A DNA stretch of 64,000 bases from Microvirga sp. 3-52 (lineage in GTDB: Bacteria > Pseudomonadota > Alphaproteobacteria > Rhizobiales > Beijerinckiaceae), in NCBI RefSeq assembly GCF_018383585.1, contig NZ_JAHAMK010000010.1:39401-103400 (forward strand), read 5' to 3'. The stretch's first letter is position 1. Every line of letters starts with the position of its first letter. Below the pieces are notes generated by a model, which saw only the letters and a list, made by a program, of their open reading frames with translations, ran no database searches and was not told the DNA's origin. Both the position numbers and the translations under genes were made by a program. Positions 1 through 8,629 of this stretch are shown here, one piece after another.

Positions 1-11
1 TGTCGGCGTAA
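1..11 (+). CDS. rpmH: 50S ribosomal protein L34, C-terminal end only (partial)
   Basis: The first bases read as the last codons ...L-S-A followed by TAA at 9-11. This matches the usual KRLSA ending of alphaproteobacterial L34 and lies directly upstream of rnpA, where rpmH is expected. Only about three codons are in the window, so the call rests on context plus this ending. The gene starts outside the window. Confidence 0.55.
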
Positions 12-29
12 GCGGCCTAGGATAGCCCG

Positions 30-464
30 ATGCGCGAGCCTCGCGCAGAGCTAAGCCTCGGGCGTCTGACGAAAAGACCTGACTTCGTCGCGGCGGCCTC
101 TGGCCGCCGCTTTCATACCGAGCGGATGTCGGTCCAGGGTCGACTGCGCGAGGGCTCGGGCCTCGGCCTGCGCTTCGGCCTCACGGTCACGAAGCGAGTC
201 GGCCACGCCACGGAACGCAACCGGATCAAGCGCCGGCTGCGGGCCGCCATTCCCACGGCGGGCCAGGATTACGCGAATATCGATGCGGACATCGTCGTCA
301 TCGGACGGCGCGATATCCTGACGGCCGATTTCGATCTGCTCATCGATGATCTTCGGCGCGCGCTGCGGGCTGTCACCAGGCCGAAAAGCGCGTCTCCCGC
401 AGAGCGTCACCCTCCCTCCTCACCTCCCCCCAACGGCGAGCGTCGCGGACATTCCCATGCGTGA
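30..464 (+). CDS. rnpA: Ribonuclease P protein component
   Basis: Protein subunit of RNase P, which helps the catalytic RNA remove 5' leaders from pre-tRNA. The 144-residue product shows the family core: an N-terminal segment [15 protein letters not shown], then [20 protein letters not shown], the RNR-type RNA-binding helix, at about residues 50-70. An AGGA motif at 19-22 is spaced for the ATG at 30. It follows the rpmH end by 18 bases, and its last 8 bases overlap the yidC start, so the genes are probably co-transcribed and translationally coupled. The C-terminal ~25 residues are proline/serine-rich and poorly conserved in type. Confidence 0.95.
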   Translation: MREPRAELSLGRLTKRPDFVAAASGRRFHTERMSVQGRLREGSGLGLRFGLTVTKRVGHATERNRIKRRLRAAIPTAGQDYANIDADIVVIGRRDILTADFDLLIDDLRRALRAVTRPKSASPAERHPPSSPPPNGERRGHSHA

Positions 465-2316
465 AGACAACAGAAACCTCATCGTCGCCATCGCGCTGTC
501 GCTGGCGATCTTGCTAGGCTGGCAGTATTTCTTTGCGGCTCCCCAGGCCGAAAGGCAGCGGCAGGCCGCCCAGCAGCAGCAATCCACGCAGGTCAATCCC
601 ACGGCGCCGAACCAGCCTCCGAGCCCAAGCCAGGCCGGCGGGGCCTCGCCCACCGTGCCGGGAACCGTTCCGAGCACGCCGGCGGCTCCGACCGTTCAGA
701 CCCGTGAGGCGGCCCTCGCCAGCTCGCCGCGCGTGGCCATCGACACGCCGGCCATCGCCGGCTCCATCAACCTGCGCGGCGGCCGCATCGACGACGTGTC
801 CCTGAAGAACTACCGCGAGACCGTCGATCCCAAGAGCCCGATCATCGTGCTCCTGTCGCCCACAGGCACCCAGAACCCGTATTATGCGGAATTCGGCTGG
901 GTCGGCGCCCAGGCCGGCAGCCTGCCGAACCAGAATACCGTCTGGACGGCCGACAAGACTTCGCTGACCCCCGGCAACCCCGTCACCCTGACTTGGCAGA
1001 ACGAGCAGGGTCTGGTCTTCCGCCGCACGATCGCTGTCGACGACAAGTTCATGTTCACGGTGAAGGATGCGGTCGAGAATCGCGGCTCGACGCCCGTGAC
1101 GCTGCAGTCCTACGGCCTCGTTTCCCGCCACGGCAAGCCGATCACCCTCGGCTATTACGTGCTGCACGAGGGCATGATCGGCGTTCTCGGCGACGAGGGC
1201 CTGCAGGAGATCACCTACGCGAATCTGGACAAGAAGGAGCCGATCTCGGGCGGCAGCACGGTCGGCCAGATCTGGAACTCGGTCACCGGAGGCTTCCTCG
1301 GCATTACCGACAAGTACTGGGCCGCGGCCGTCATTCCCGACCAGACGCAGCCCTTCCAGGGCTCCTTCACCTCGCTGCAGGGGCAGACGACGGATCGCAT
1401 CTATCAGGCTACCGTGGCCGGCACGGCGCAGACGCTCCAGCCCGGCGCCACCATCGAGGTGACCCAGCGCCTGTTTGCCGGCGCCAAGGAAGTCGCAACC
1501 ATCGATTCCTATCACGAGACTTACAACATCAAGAACTTCGATCTCCTGATCGACTGGGGCTGGTTCTACTTCATCACCAAGCCGCTCTTTAAGGTGCTCG
1601 ACTTCTTCTTCCGTCTCTTCGGCAATTTCGGCATCGCGATCCTGCTCGTCACGGTGCTGTTGAAGATCCTGTTCTTCCCGCTCGCCAACAAGTCCTACCG
1701 ATCCATGGCGAAGATGAAGGCGGTACAGCCGGAGATGGCCTCGATCCGCGAGCGCTACGGCGACGACAAGATGAAGCAGCAGCAGGCGCTGATGGAGCTC
1801 TACCGCAAGGAGAAGATCAATCCCGTCGCCGGCTGCTGGCCGGTGCTGATCCAGATCCCGGTGTTCTTCGCGCTCTACAAGGTGCTCTTCGTCACCATCG
1901 AAATGCGCCATGCGCCGTTCTTCGGCTGGATCCGCGACCTCGCCGCTCCCGATCCGACCTCGATCTTCAACCTGTTCGGTCTCCTGCCCTACAACCCGGG
2001 CGCCGTGCCGGTGATCGGCCACTTCCTGATGCTCGGCGTATGGCCGATCCTCATGGGCATCACCATGTGGCTGCAGATGAAGATGAATCCGGAGCCGCCG
2101 GACCCGGTGCAGAAGCAGGTCTTCGCCTGGATGCCGGTGATCTTCACCTTCATGCTCGGCTCGTTCCCGGCCGGTCTCGTGATCTACTGGGCCTGGAACA
2201 ACCTGCTCTCCGTGACGCAGCAGGCCTTCATCATGAAGCGCAACGGCGTGAAGATCGAACTCTTCGACAACCTGCGCAAGACCTTCAGCCGCAAGACCAG
2301 CCCCGCCAAGGGCTGA
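457..2316 (+). CDS. yidC: Membrane protein insertase YidC
   Basis: Oxa1/YidC/Alb3 insertase of the inner membrane; it inserts and folds membrane proteins alone or with SecYEG. The 619-residue product starts [15 protein letters not shown] with a first membrane helix at about residues 8-25. A Q/P/A-rich linker and a large periplasmic beta domain follow, then the C-terminal 60KD_IMP core with five hydrophobic segments. The conserved amphipathic loop [19 protein letters not shown] is present. I chose the ATG at 457 because the hydrophobic anchor begins there; the open frame extends upstream to 346 but that part only covers rnpA in another frame. A strong terminator follows 23 bases after the stop. 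Confidence 0.96.
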   Translation: MREDNRNLIVAIALSLAILLGWQYFFAAPQAERQRQAAQQQQSTQVNPTAPNQPPSPSQAGGASPTVPGTVPSTPAAPTVQTREAALASSPRVAIDTPAIAGSINLRGGRIDDVSLKNYRETVDPKSPIIVLLSPTGTQNPYYAEFGWVGAQAGSLPNQNTVWTADKTSLTPGNPVTLTWQNEQGLVFRRTIAVDDKFMFTVKDAVENRGSTPVTLQSYGLVSRHGKPITLGYYVLHEGMIGVLGDEGLQEITYANLDKKEPISGGSTVGQIWNSVTGGFLGITDKYWAAAVIPDQTQPFQGSFTSLQGQTTDRIYQATVAGTAQTLQPGATIEVTQRLFAGAKEVATIDSYHETYNIKNFDLLIDWGWFYFITKPLFKVLDFFFRLFGNFGIAILLVTVLLKILFFPLANKSYRSMAKMKAVQPEMASIRERYGDDKMKQQQALMELYRKEKINPVAGCWPVLIQIPVFFALYKVLFVTIEMRHAPFFGWIRDLAAPDPTSIFNLFGLLPYNPGAVPVIGHFLMLGVWPILMGITMWLQMKMNPEPPDPVQKQVFAWMPVIFTFMLGSFPAGLVIYWAWNNLLSVTQQAFIMKRNGVKIELFDNLRKTFSRKTSPAKG

Positions 2317-2339
2317 GCGGCACCTTTCGGAAGACAACG

Positions 2340-2372
2340 AAAACCCCGGGGTGAGCCCGGGGTTTTCTTTTC
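2340..2372. terminator. Bidirectional rho-independent terminator between yidC and nudK
   Basis: Perfect 11-bp stem: AAAACCCCGGG (2340-2350) pairs with CCCGGGGTTTT (2356-2366) around a 5-base loop, followed by CTTTTCT. The A-run on the left arm gives a U-run in the opposite direction, so it can end both yidC (+) and the convergent Nudix gene (-), which stops at 2378. Confidence 0.9.
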
Positions 2373-2377
2373 TCCGC

Positions 2378-2974
2378 TCAAGGATGGGCGGAGACTCTCA
2401 TCGTCCCTTTGAGCCTCAGGTGCTGGAGCAGCATGATCGTCTTTCCGTCGACGATCTGTCCTTCGTCGATCATGCGGAGAGCCCCTTCGAGCGACAGCTC
2501 GAGAACTTCGATGTCCTCGCCCTCATGCCTGTCGCCTCCGCCTTGGCCGATGCGGTCGCCCGGTGAATAGCGGGCGATGAAGAACATCAGCCTTTCGGTC
2601 ACGCTGCCGGGGCTCATGAAGACGTGGAAGACGGGCTCGGTATCGCGCAGCCTGTAGCCGAGTTCCTCCTGCGCCTCCCGGCGGATGCAGGTTTCCGGGT
2701 CGTCCTTGTCGAGAAGTCCCGCACAGGCCTCGATCAGCGGCCCGGGATGGCCGCTCACATAGGCCGGCAGCCGGAACTGCCGGACGAGCAGCACGGTGCC
2801 GCGTTCAGGATCGTAGGGCAGGATCACGACACCATGGCCGCGGTCATAGGTCTGCCGAACCTGCCGTTCCAGAGTTCCGTCGCGCCGCCGATAATCGAAG
2901 GTGACTTTCTTGAGGATCGCCCAGTCGTCCGAGAGGACTTCGACCGAGCGAATGAGAATAGGTGCTTCCGTCAT
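2378..2974 (-). CDS. nudK: NudK-like Nudix hydrolase (GDP-mannose/ADP-sugar pyrophosphatase type)
   Basis: Nudix pyrophosphatase of 198 residues. The Nudix box is visible as AGLLDKDDPETCIRREAQEE, continuing LGY, near residues 85-107. The catalytic REAQEE core is intact, and the upstream Glu of the general motif is Asp, as in E. coli NudK (AGLLDxDxPE). NudK cleaves GDP-mannose to GMP and mannose-1-phosphate; ADP-ribose pyrophosphatase is the main alternative and the substrate cannot be fixed from sequence. It is convergent with yidC and interrupts the yidC-engB neighbourhood. Symbol is by family resemblance. Confidence 0.8.
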   Translation of the reverse strand: MTEAPILIRSVEVLSDDWAILKKVTFDYRRRDGTLERQVRQTYDRGHGVVILPYDPERGTVLLVRQFRLPAYVSGHPGPLIEACAGLLDKDDPETCIRREAQEELGYRLRDTEPVFHVFMSPGSVTERLMFFIARYSPGDRIGQGGGDRHEGEDIEVLELSLEGALRMIDEGQIVDGKTIMLLQHLRLKGTMRVSAHP

Positions 2975-3177
2975 GTTCGAGCCTTGGAGGAGACGTCATT
3001 TTCACAGCGTCTCAGCATGCCGGCGCCCTGGCTGAATGCACTCCTTCTGTTTTGTAGAAGAGCGATACAATTCTGAAAGCTGCCTTCTGGAAGGACCTTC
3101 CTGGGATCTTCCTCATGGCTTTCACCCCGAAGCGCTCTACATGACCGCAGCAGGCGAAACCGGAGCGGCGGCTGGCC

Positions 3178-4734
3178 ATGAACGCCGGATGGCAGGACAA
3201 GCATAAGCCGGCAGGCGCGCGCGACACCGCAAGCGAGATCGAGCTGAAGCTGGAACTCGCCGCGGACGCGACAGGCCAACTTCTCCATCACCCGCTGATG
3301 GAACAGGCTCGGATGCCTCCAGACCAGGGCGGAGCCCTCTACGCCGTCTATTATGATCCGGCGGATGGCGCCCTGCACAAGGCGGGGCTGACCCTCCGCG
3401 TGCGGGAACAGAACGGACGCAGCACGCAGACCATCAAATCGGAGCGCAAGGCGCGAGGCCTGGCTCTCGACCGCGGCGAATGGGAGATTCCGGTCGATGG
3501 TGGTGGGCCCGACCTCGCGGCAGCCGCCGGAACGCCGCTCGCCGCGCGTGTCTCCGACGAGGCCCTGCGTGCCGACATCAGGCCGATTTTCAGGGTAAGG
3601 ACGGATCGCCAGGCCTTCGAGATCAAGCGCAATGGAGCAACCATCGAGCTCGCCCTGGACGAAGCCGAAGCATCGACCGACTCCGGCGCCGAGCAATTCT
3701 GCGAGGTCGAACTCGAACTGAAGGGCGGCGATCCGTCGGCCCTTTTCGCCCTCGCCGACGATCTCGTCGACAGCATCCCGTTTCACCTCTCTCCCATCAC
3801 GAAATCGGAACGCGGTTACAGACTGCTCGGCCAAGCCGACAACGCGCCTGTTAAAGCCGGAAGGATCGTCGTTCCAACCACGGCCTCGTGCGCGGAGGCT
3901 TTTCAGATGATTGCGCGCTCCTGCCTGTTTCAGATCATTCGCAACGAAGCGCTTCTGCGCCGAAGGGACGATTCTGAGCTGCTGCATCAGATGCGCGTGG
4001 GCTTCCGGCGGCTCGATGCGTCGATTTCGCTGTTCAAGCCGATGCTGCGGGATCGAGACAGCGATGCCATCAGGGCTGAACTCCGCTGGGCGGGGAAGAG
4101 GCTCGCCCCGGTTCGCGATCTCGACGTTCTGATCGCGAGGCTGCGGAAAGCGGACGAGAAGGACATGAGCCTCCCAGTGCTGGCGGAAGCCGAGCGGCTG
4201 CGCGGGGAAGCCTTCGCGAGCCTCCTGGAAACCCTGTCCAAACCCCGCTTCATGAGAACGATCCTGAAAGCCGCCACCTGGATCGAATCCGGCCGATGGC
4301 TCAAGCGCCCCAAGCCGGCGATCATGGCCGCGCGCGAGCTGCCCGCTCGGACCCGGGCCACCCGGGAATTCTCGCGTCGCTGGCAACGGATCCGAAAAGA
4401 TGCGCGCCGGATGGCCGATCTTGACGGAAAGGCCCGCCACAAGCTTCGCATTCGCATCAAGAAGCTGCGTTATGGGGTGGAGTTCCTCGCCACCCTGTTT
4501 CCGGGTGTTCCGGCGCGCAAAAACCGCAAGGCGATGTTGGATCTTCTTGAGGGCCTGCAGGACGTGCTGGGCAAGCTGAACGATATCGAGGTGGGCCGGA
4601 CCCTTCTCGATCCGCCGTTCCGGAAACCCGTTCGGAAGGCCGCCGGCTACACCAGGCGGCGCGTCCGCAAACTCCTGCCCCGGGCCGAAAAGGCCTCCAG
4701 GGCACTCGTGAGGGCGGAGCCGTTCTGGGCTTGA
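3178..4734 (+). CDS. CYTH-CHAD domain protein (inorganic triphosphatase type)
   Basis: Product of 518 residues with two recognisable domains. The N-terminal CYTH domain (about residues 18-215) carries the ExExK metal/phosphate motif as EIELKLEL, and the basic/acidic strands typical of the tunnel fold (LTLRVREQNGRSTQTIKSE). CYTH proteins of this kind (YgiF) hydrolyse inorganic triphosphate. The C-terminal CHAD domain (about 235-500) shows its two conserved histidine helices, LLHQMRVGFRRLDASISLF and RHKLRIRIKKLRYGVEFL. CHAD binds polyphosphate. A role in polyphosphate/triphosphate metabolism is inference. It lies between nudK and engB in the same direction as engB. Confidence 0.87.
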   Translation: MNAGWQDKHKPAGARDTASEIELKLELAADATGQLLHHPLMEQARMPPDQGGALYAVYYDPADGALHKAGLTLRVREQNGRSTQTIKSERKARGLALDRGEWEIPVDGGGPDLAAAAGTPLAARVSDEALRADIRPIFRVRTDRQAFEIKRNGATIELALDEAEASTDSGAEQFCEVELELKGGDPSALFALADDLVDSIPFHLSPITKSERGYRLLGQADNAPVKAGRIVVPTTASCAEAFQMIARSCLFQIIRNEALLRRRDDSELLHQMRVGFRRLDASISLFKPMLRDRDSDAIRAELRWAGKRLAPVRDLDVLIARLRKADEKDMSLPVLAEAERLRGEAFASLLETLSKPRFMRTILKAATWIESGRWLKRPKPAIMAARELPARTRATREFSRRWQRIRKDARRMADLDGKARHKLRIRIKKLRYGVEFLATLFPGVPARKNRKAMLDLLEGLQDVLGKLNDIEVGRTLLDPPFRKPVRKAAGYTRRRVRKLLPRAEKASRALVRAEPFWA

Positions 4735-4806
4735 TGCCTCGAGTGATGGGAAAAGCTTGAGCGAGATGCCTTGAACTCCGGGCACCAAGCGCCGATAAGG
4801 ACCCTC

Positions 4807-5463
4807 ATGACCGATATGCAACCCGATACCGACCCTTTCCTTGAGATCGGCCGCAAGCTCTTTGCCGGCGAGGCGGATTTCATCTGGGCCGCGAATTCCC
4901 TGAAGAACCTGCCGCCCATGAGCAAGGTGGAGATCGCCTTCGCCGGCCGCTCCAACGTCGGCAAGTCGAGCCTCGTGAACGCGCTGACGGGACGCAATAC
5001 GCTCGCGCGTACCTCGCACACGCCGGGGCGCACGCAGCAGCTCAACTTCTTCAACATCAACGACCGTTTCCACCTGGTCGACATGCCCGGCTACGGCTTT
5101 GCCGCCGTTGAAAAGCAAAAGGTGCAGGCCTGGACGCAGCTGATCCACGACTACCTGCGCGGGCGGGCGAGCCTTGCCCGCGTCTACGTGCTGATCGACG
5201 CCCGCCATGGCATCAAGGCGGTGGACGAGACGGTGCTGGAGACCCTCGGCACGGCGGCCGTCTCCTACCAGATCGTCCTGACCAAGGCGGACGAGCTGAA
5301 GGGGGACGAGCTCGATAAGCGCATCGCCGACACCGTGCAGAAGATCGAGAAGCGCGCCGCCGCCTTCCCTGAGATCCTCGCCACCTCCAGCCGCTCGGGC
5401 CTCGGCATCCCGGAGCTCAGGGCCGAAGTGGCGCGGCTCCTGAGCGAACGGGGCGCGGGATGA
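4807..5463 (+). CDS. engB: Ribosome biogenesis GTP-binding protein EngB (YsxC/YihA)
   Basis: Essential GTPase for late 50S assembly, 218 residues. G1 is [10 protein letters not shown]2 lies in [12 protein letters not shown]3 is DMPGYGFA and G4 is TKAD. I chose the ATG at 4807 because AAGGA (4797-4801) sits 5 bases upstream; an in-frame TTG at 4771 would add 12 residues without such a site. The stop overlaps the next ATG by 4 bases (ATGA), implying coupling to the DUF423 gene. The yidC-engB-argB neighbourhood is usual in this order. Confidence 0.95.
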   Translation: MTDMQPDTDPFLEIGRKLFAGEADFIWAANSLKNLPPMSKVEIAFAGRSNVGKSSLVNALTGRNTLARTSHTPGRTQQLNFFNINDRFHLVDMPGYGFAAVEKQKVQAWTQLIHDYLRGRASLARVYVLIDARHGIKAVDETVLETLGTAAVSYQIVLTKADELKGDELDKRIADTVQKIEKRAAAFPEILATSSRSGLGIPELRAEVARLLSERGAG

Positions 5464-5828
5464 ATCTCGCCGCCCGGATCCTCCTCGTCCTTGCTTCCCT
5501 CTCAGGACTTTTCGGTGTCGGCCTCTCGGCCGCCGCGGCCCACGTCACGGGAGGGAACCTCGCCACCGCGGCGCAGTTCCTGCTCTTCCATGCCCCTGCC
5601 CTGCTCGCGCTCGTGGCGCTGATGGCAGCCGGAGCGGTGAACCCCATGCTGGCCCAGATCGCCGGCTACGTGCTGGTTCTCGGGCTTATCCTGTTCTGCG
5701 GCGACCTCTCCCGCCGGGCCTTCTCGGGCGCGGCGCTTTTCCCCAGGGCCGCGCCCACGGGAGGCATCCTCCTCATGCTCGGCTGGCTGCTGGTCGGCAT
5801 CTCCGCCCTTCTTCGCCTTAGAGCCTGA
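5460..5828 (+). CDS. DUF423 family small integral membrane protein
   Basis: The 122-residue product has four hydrophobic segments (about residues 5-22, 38-60, 63-85, 96-118) and the family pattern GLSAAAAHV near the start and [19 protein letters not shown] at the end. The Gly-Ala-His motif of the first loop is kept as AAAH. Biochemical function of DUF423 (YwdK/YgdD-like) is unknown. It overlaps engB by 4 bases and precedes argB, so it likely rides on the same transcript. Confidence 0.8.
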   Translation: MNLAARILLVLASLSGLFGVGLSAAAAHVTGGNLATAAQFLLFHAPALLALVALMAAGAVNPMLAQIAGYVLVLGLILFCGDLSRRAFSGAALFPRAAPTGGILLMLGWLLVGISALLRLRA

Positions 5829-5904
5829 AGTCTCTGTTTGCAGCAGCCCGTCCTTCGGCTAGAAGGCAGGCCGTTTGATCCTGATCCCCGCGCCGGAGCC
5901 GTCC

Positions 5905-6810
5905 ATGTCCGATCCGTCCACGCCCCTCCCCGACGTTCATGTGCAGGCCGAGGTGCTTGTGCAGGCCCTGCCGCACATGCAGCGCTACGACCAGCAGGTG
6001 GTGGTGATCAAGTATGGCGGCCATGCCATGGGTGACCGTGCGGCAGCCGAGGACTTCGCCGAAGACGTGGTCCTGCTCGAGCAATCGGGCATCAAGCCGA
6101 TCGTCGTCCATGGCGGCGGGCCGCAGATCGGCAGGATGCTCGAAAAGCTCGGCATCAAGTCCGAGTTCAAGGGCGGTCTTCGCGTCACCGATGCGGCCAC
6201 GGTCGAGGTCGTCGAGATGGTTCTTGCCGGCTCCATCAACAAGCAGATCGTCGGCTGGATCGGCGTCGAGGGCGGCAAGGCAGTCGGTCTTTCCGGCAAG
6301 GACGGCAACATGGTCACCGCCCGGAAGGTGACCCGTACGGCGATGGATCCCGATTCCAACATCGAGAAGGTGGTGGATCTGGGGTTCGTCGGCGAGCCCG
6401 AACACGTGAACCGGGCGGTTCTGGACCAAGTGCTCCAGGCTGAGCTGATCCCGGTCCTCGCTCCGGTCGCGACCGGCCAGGACGGCCAAACCTACAATGT
6501 GAACGCCGATACCTTCGCCGGGGCCATCGCGGGCGCGATGACGGCCAAGCGCCTCCTGCTGCTCACGGACGTCCCGGGCGTTCTCGACAAGAACAAGAAC
6601 CTCATCCCGGAAATGACCATCGAGGATTGCCGGCGCCTGATCGCCGACGGAACCATCACGGATGGCATGATCCCGAAGATCGAGACCTGCATCTATGCCC
6701 TGGAGAAAGGCGTGGAGGCCGTGGTCATCCTCGATGGCAAGGTACCGCATGCGGTGCTGCTGGAGCTGTTCACCGACCACGGCGCGGGCACGCTGATCCG
6801 GAGGGGCTAA
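5905..6810 (+). CDS. argB: Acetylglutamate kinase
   Basis: Second step of arginine synthesis: ATP-dependent phosphorylation of N-acetylglutamate in the cytoplasm. The 301-residue product carries [12 protein letters not shown] (phosphate-binding, about residues 27-38), [13 protein letters not shown], the acetylglutamate-binding region [21 protein letters not shown], and [17 protein letters not shown] chose the ATG at 5905 because GGAG (5893-5896) precedes it. The N-terminal helix before the kinase core suggests the hexameric, arginine-inhibited type; that is inference. argH is 55 kb away on the other strand. Confidence 0.95.
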   Translation: MSDPSTPLPDVHVQAEVLVQALPHMQRYDQQVVVIKYGGHAMGDRAAAEDFAEDVVLLEQSGIKPIVVHGGGPQIGRMLEKLGIKSEFKGGLRVTDAATVEVVEMVLAGSINKQIVGWIGVEGGKAVGLSGKDGNMVTARKVTRTAMDPDSNIEKVVDLGFVGEPEHVNRAVLDQVLQAELIPVLAPVATGQDGQTYNVNADTFAGAIAGAMTAKRLLLLTDVPGVLDKNKNLIPEMTIEDCRRLIADGTITDGMIPKIETCIYALEKGVEAVVILDGKVPHAVLLELFTDHGAGTLIRRG

Positions 6811-6857
6811 AGCGTCGCCCTTCACGGATCGGCCGAGAACGCCTATATATTTCTCAG

Positions 6858-6875
6858 TGGGGCCGCACGGCCCCA
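6858..6875. other. GC-rich hairpin between argB and the HAD gene
   Basis: TGGGGCCG and CGGCCCCA are perfect complements separated by two bases. No T-run follows on either strand, so it is a poor intrinsic terminator. It lies 19 bases before the next ATG, in the probable leader of the HAD phosphatase gene, where it could affect translation or mRNA stability. Confidence 0.5.
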
Positions 6876-6893
6876 TTGTCGTCTTTGGGATCC

Positions 6894-7625
6894 ATGAACG
6901 CTAAGCCATCTGCCGAAAACCACCTGTCGTCCTCCGATTCCCGCCAATTCTCCCATGTGGAGACGTGGATCTTCGACCTGGACAATACCCTCTACCCGCA
7001 CACCTCGAGGGTCTGGCCGCAGATCGACCAGCGCATCACCCTCTACATCACCGACCTTTTCGGCCTCGATGGCCTGTCCGCCCAGGCGCTGCAGAAGTAT
7101 TTCTATCACAAATACGGCACGACCCTGCGGGCGCTCATCGACGAATACGACATCGATCCGCACGACTTTCTCGATTTCGCCCACGATATCGACCACACGG
7201 ATATCGAGCTGAACCACAGCCTAGGCGAGGCCATCGAGAAGCTGCCCGGCCGCAAGCTCATCCTCACCAACGGCTCCCGCAAGCACGCGGAGAATGTGGC
7301 GAAGAAGATCGGCATTCTCGACCATTTCGAGGACGTATTCGACATCGCCGCCTCCAACTTCGTGCCGAAGCCGGACCGGCGCGCCTATGAGATCTTCCTC
7401 GAGAAGCACGGGGTGGAGCCGGCCCGCTCTGCCATGTTCGAGGATATCGCCAAGAACCTGAGCGTGCCGCACGAACTCGGCATGACGACCACGCTCATCG
7501 TTCCCAAGACGTTCGACCCGTTCCGGGAAAGCTTCGAGCAGGAGGCGGTCCGGACGCCGGACATCGACTATATCACCAACGACTTGGCGGATTTTTTGCG
7601 CGCCTATGCTTTGCCCGCGAAATAA
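6894..7625 (+). CDS. Pyrimidine 5'-nucleotidase-like HAD-superfamily hydrolase
   Basis: HAD subfamily IA protein of 243 residues resembling the yeast Sdt1/Phm8 and plant pyrimidine 5'-nucleotidase group. Motif I is FDLDNTLYP with Asp28 as nucleophile and Asp30 as general acid. Motif II is LTNGSRKHAE, and motif III/IV follows in KPDRRAYEIF and MFEDIAKNL. The expected reaction is dephosphorylation of UMP/CMP-type nucleotides; substrate is family-based inference. I chose the ATG at 6894; the open frame extends upstream through argB in another frame. It is conserved next to argB in many rhizobia as far as I recall. Confidence 0.85.
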   Translation: MNAKPSAENHLSSSDSRQFSHVETWIFDLDNTLYPHTSRVWPQIDQRITLYITDLFGLDGLSAQALQKYFYHKYGTTLRALIDEYDIDPHDFLDFAHDIDHTDIELNHSLGEAIEKLPGRKLILTNGSRKHAENVAKKIGILDHFEDVFDIAASNFVPKPDRRAYEIFLEKHGVEPARSAMFEDIAKNLSVPHELGMTTTLIVPKTFDPFRESFEQEAVRTPDIDYITNDLADFLRAYALPAK

Positions 7626-7644
7626 GGCCGGAAACGATAATCTC

Positions 7645-7736
7645 CCGTCATCACCGGCCTTGTGCCGGTGATGACGGTTGGAAAGGCATGGCGCTTCACG
7701 GCATCGGGATGGCCGGGACGAGCCCGGCCATGACGG
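7645..7736. repeat. Palindromic intergenic repeat, family A, copy A1
   Basis: Double-hairpin unit. Stem 1 (7645-7677) is CCGTCATCACCGGC, a short loop, and its complement GCCGGTGATGACGG. A variable spacer contains ...GCGCTTC..., then stem 2 (about 7709-7731) is ATGGCCGGG...CCCGGCCAT, ending TGACG. Six further copies occur in this window. It lies in the 391-base gap between convergent genes (HAD + and DUF892 -). Confidence 0.9.
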
Positions 7737-7773
7737 GAGTGGGTGTCACCGGCCGTGATGCCGATCGTCTCGC

Positions 7774-7885
7774 TCGCCCTCATCCTGAGGAGGTCGCACA
7801 GCGACCGTCTCGAAGGAGAGTCCTGTGCCTGCTGAAATCCTCCTTCGAGACGCAGCCTCACGGCTGCTCCTCAGGATGAGGGCGA
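7774..7885. repeat. Nested inverted repeat, family D
   Basis: Outer arms of 19 perfect bases (7774-7792 and 7867-7885; core CCTCATCCTGAGGAG). Inner arms of 12 perfect bases (7807-7818 and 7840-7851; core GTCTCGAAGGAG). This CATCCTGAGGAG...CTCCTCAGGATG unit resembles a repeat widespread in rhizobial intergenic DNA. The rest of the gap to 8016 holds another GGCCGGGA/TCCCGG-type palindrome (about 7902-7947) and no credible gene. Confidence 0.85.
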
Positions 7886-8016
7886 TGGGGTCCGGAAGCG
7901 GGATGGCCGGGACTGATCCCGGATCACGTCCCGGGACGGCCGTGACGGGTTAGGGACGGGTCGATATAAAAATGGCCTCCTTGCGGAGGCCATTCCCATT
8001 CCAAGTGACGAAGAAC

Positions 8017-8520
8017 TTACGCAGCCTTCGTGTTGATCTTGCTCTCGGCAATCCGGTTGAGCTTCTGGTCCGTGGCCTTCTCCTGATCCAGGATCTGGTG
8101 CAGGACACCGGCGCAATCCTCGCGGCCCAATTGCTTGGCCCAGGCGACGAGCGTGCCGTAGCGGGTGATTTCATAGTGTTCCACGGCCTGAGCGGCAGCC
8201 AGGAGCGCCGCATCGAGAACCTGCGGATCGTCGATGTCGCCGGCAATTTCCTGGGCTTCGTCGATGATGCCGTCGATAGCCGGGCAGGTCACGCCCTTGG
8301 GGTCGTGTCCATGCATGCGGAACACCTGCTCGACCATCTGGATCTGCTGCTGGGTTTCGCCGAGATGGGTCTGGAAGGCCTGCTTCAGTTGCGGGTCGCT
8401 GGCCTTCTCGATCATCTCCGGCAGCGCCTTCGTGATCTGCTGTTCGGCGTAGTAAATGTCTTGCAGGGTATGGATGAAGAGATCATCCAACGACTTGATG
8501 TCCTTTGACAAAAGGCCCAT
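8017..8520 (-). CDS. DUF892 (YciE/YciF) ferritin-like stress protein
   Basis: Product of 167 residues, four-helix-bundle family DUF892. The pattern LDDLFIHTLQDIYYAEQQI at the N-terminus supplies the first carboxylate helix. QMVEQVFRMHG, HYEITRYGTLVAWAKQLG and ILDQEKATDQKL supply further Glu/His positions of a putative di-iron site. E. coli YciE/YciF are RpoS-linked stress proteins of unclear reaction. GGAAGGAT lies about 8 bases before the ATG at 8520; a longer in-frame start at 8568 adds 16 atypical residues. It stands alone on the minus strand. Confidence 0.88.
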   Translation of the reverse strand: MGLLSKDIKSLDDLFIHTLQDIYYAEQQITKALPEMIEKASDPQLKQAFQTHLGETQQQIQMVEQVFRMHGHDPKGVTCPAIDGIIDEAQEIAGDIDDPQVLDAALLAAAQAVEHYEITRYGTLVAWAKQLGREDCAGVLHQILDQEKATDQKLNRIAESKINTKAA

Positions 8521-8629
8521 AGCGCGATCCTTCCCGTGTTCTGAGATATGCCAACATGCGAGCGCCATCGTCTGCTTGGCGCATCGTTCAGCCTGAGGAG
8601 AACGTTACGGGCGAAAGGCGGTTCCCGGT

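Noticed and set aside
2971-5208. A 745-codon minus-strand frame opposite the CYTH-CHAD gene and engB
   Set aside because: Antisense shadow of two genes with clear motifs; no ribosome-binding site and no family resemblance. The same reasoning removed long antisense frames at 514-2337, 24677-26251, 48034-50049, 53248-55095 and 57720-59687.
7871-8116. Short open frames in the 7626-8016, 18573-18942 and 34750-34932 gaps
   Set aside because: They are translations of palindromic repeats with no start signals; similar frames recur wherever the repeats occur.
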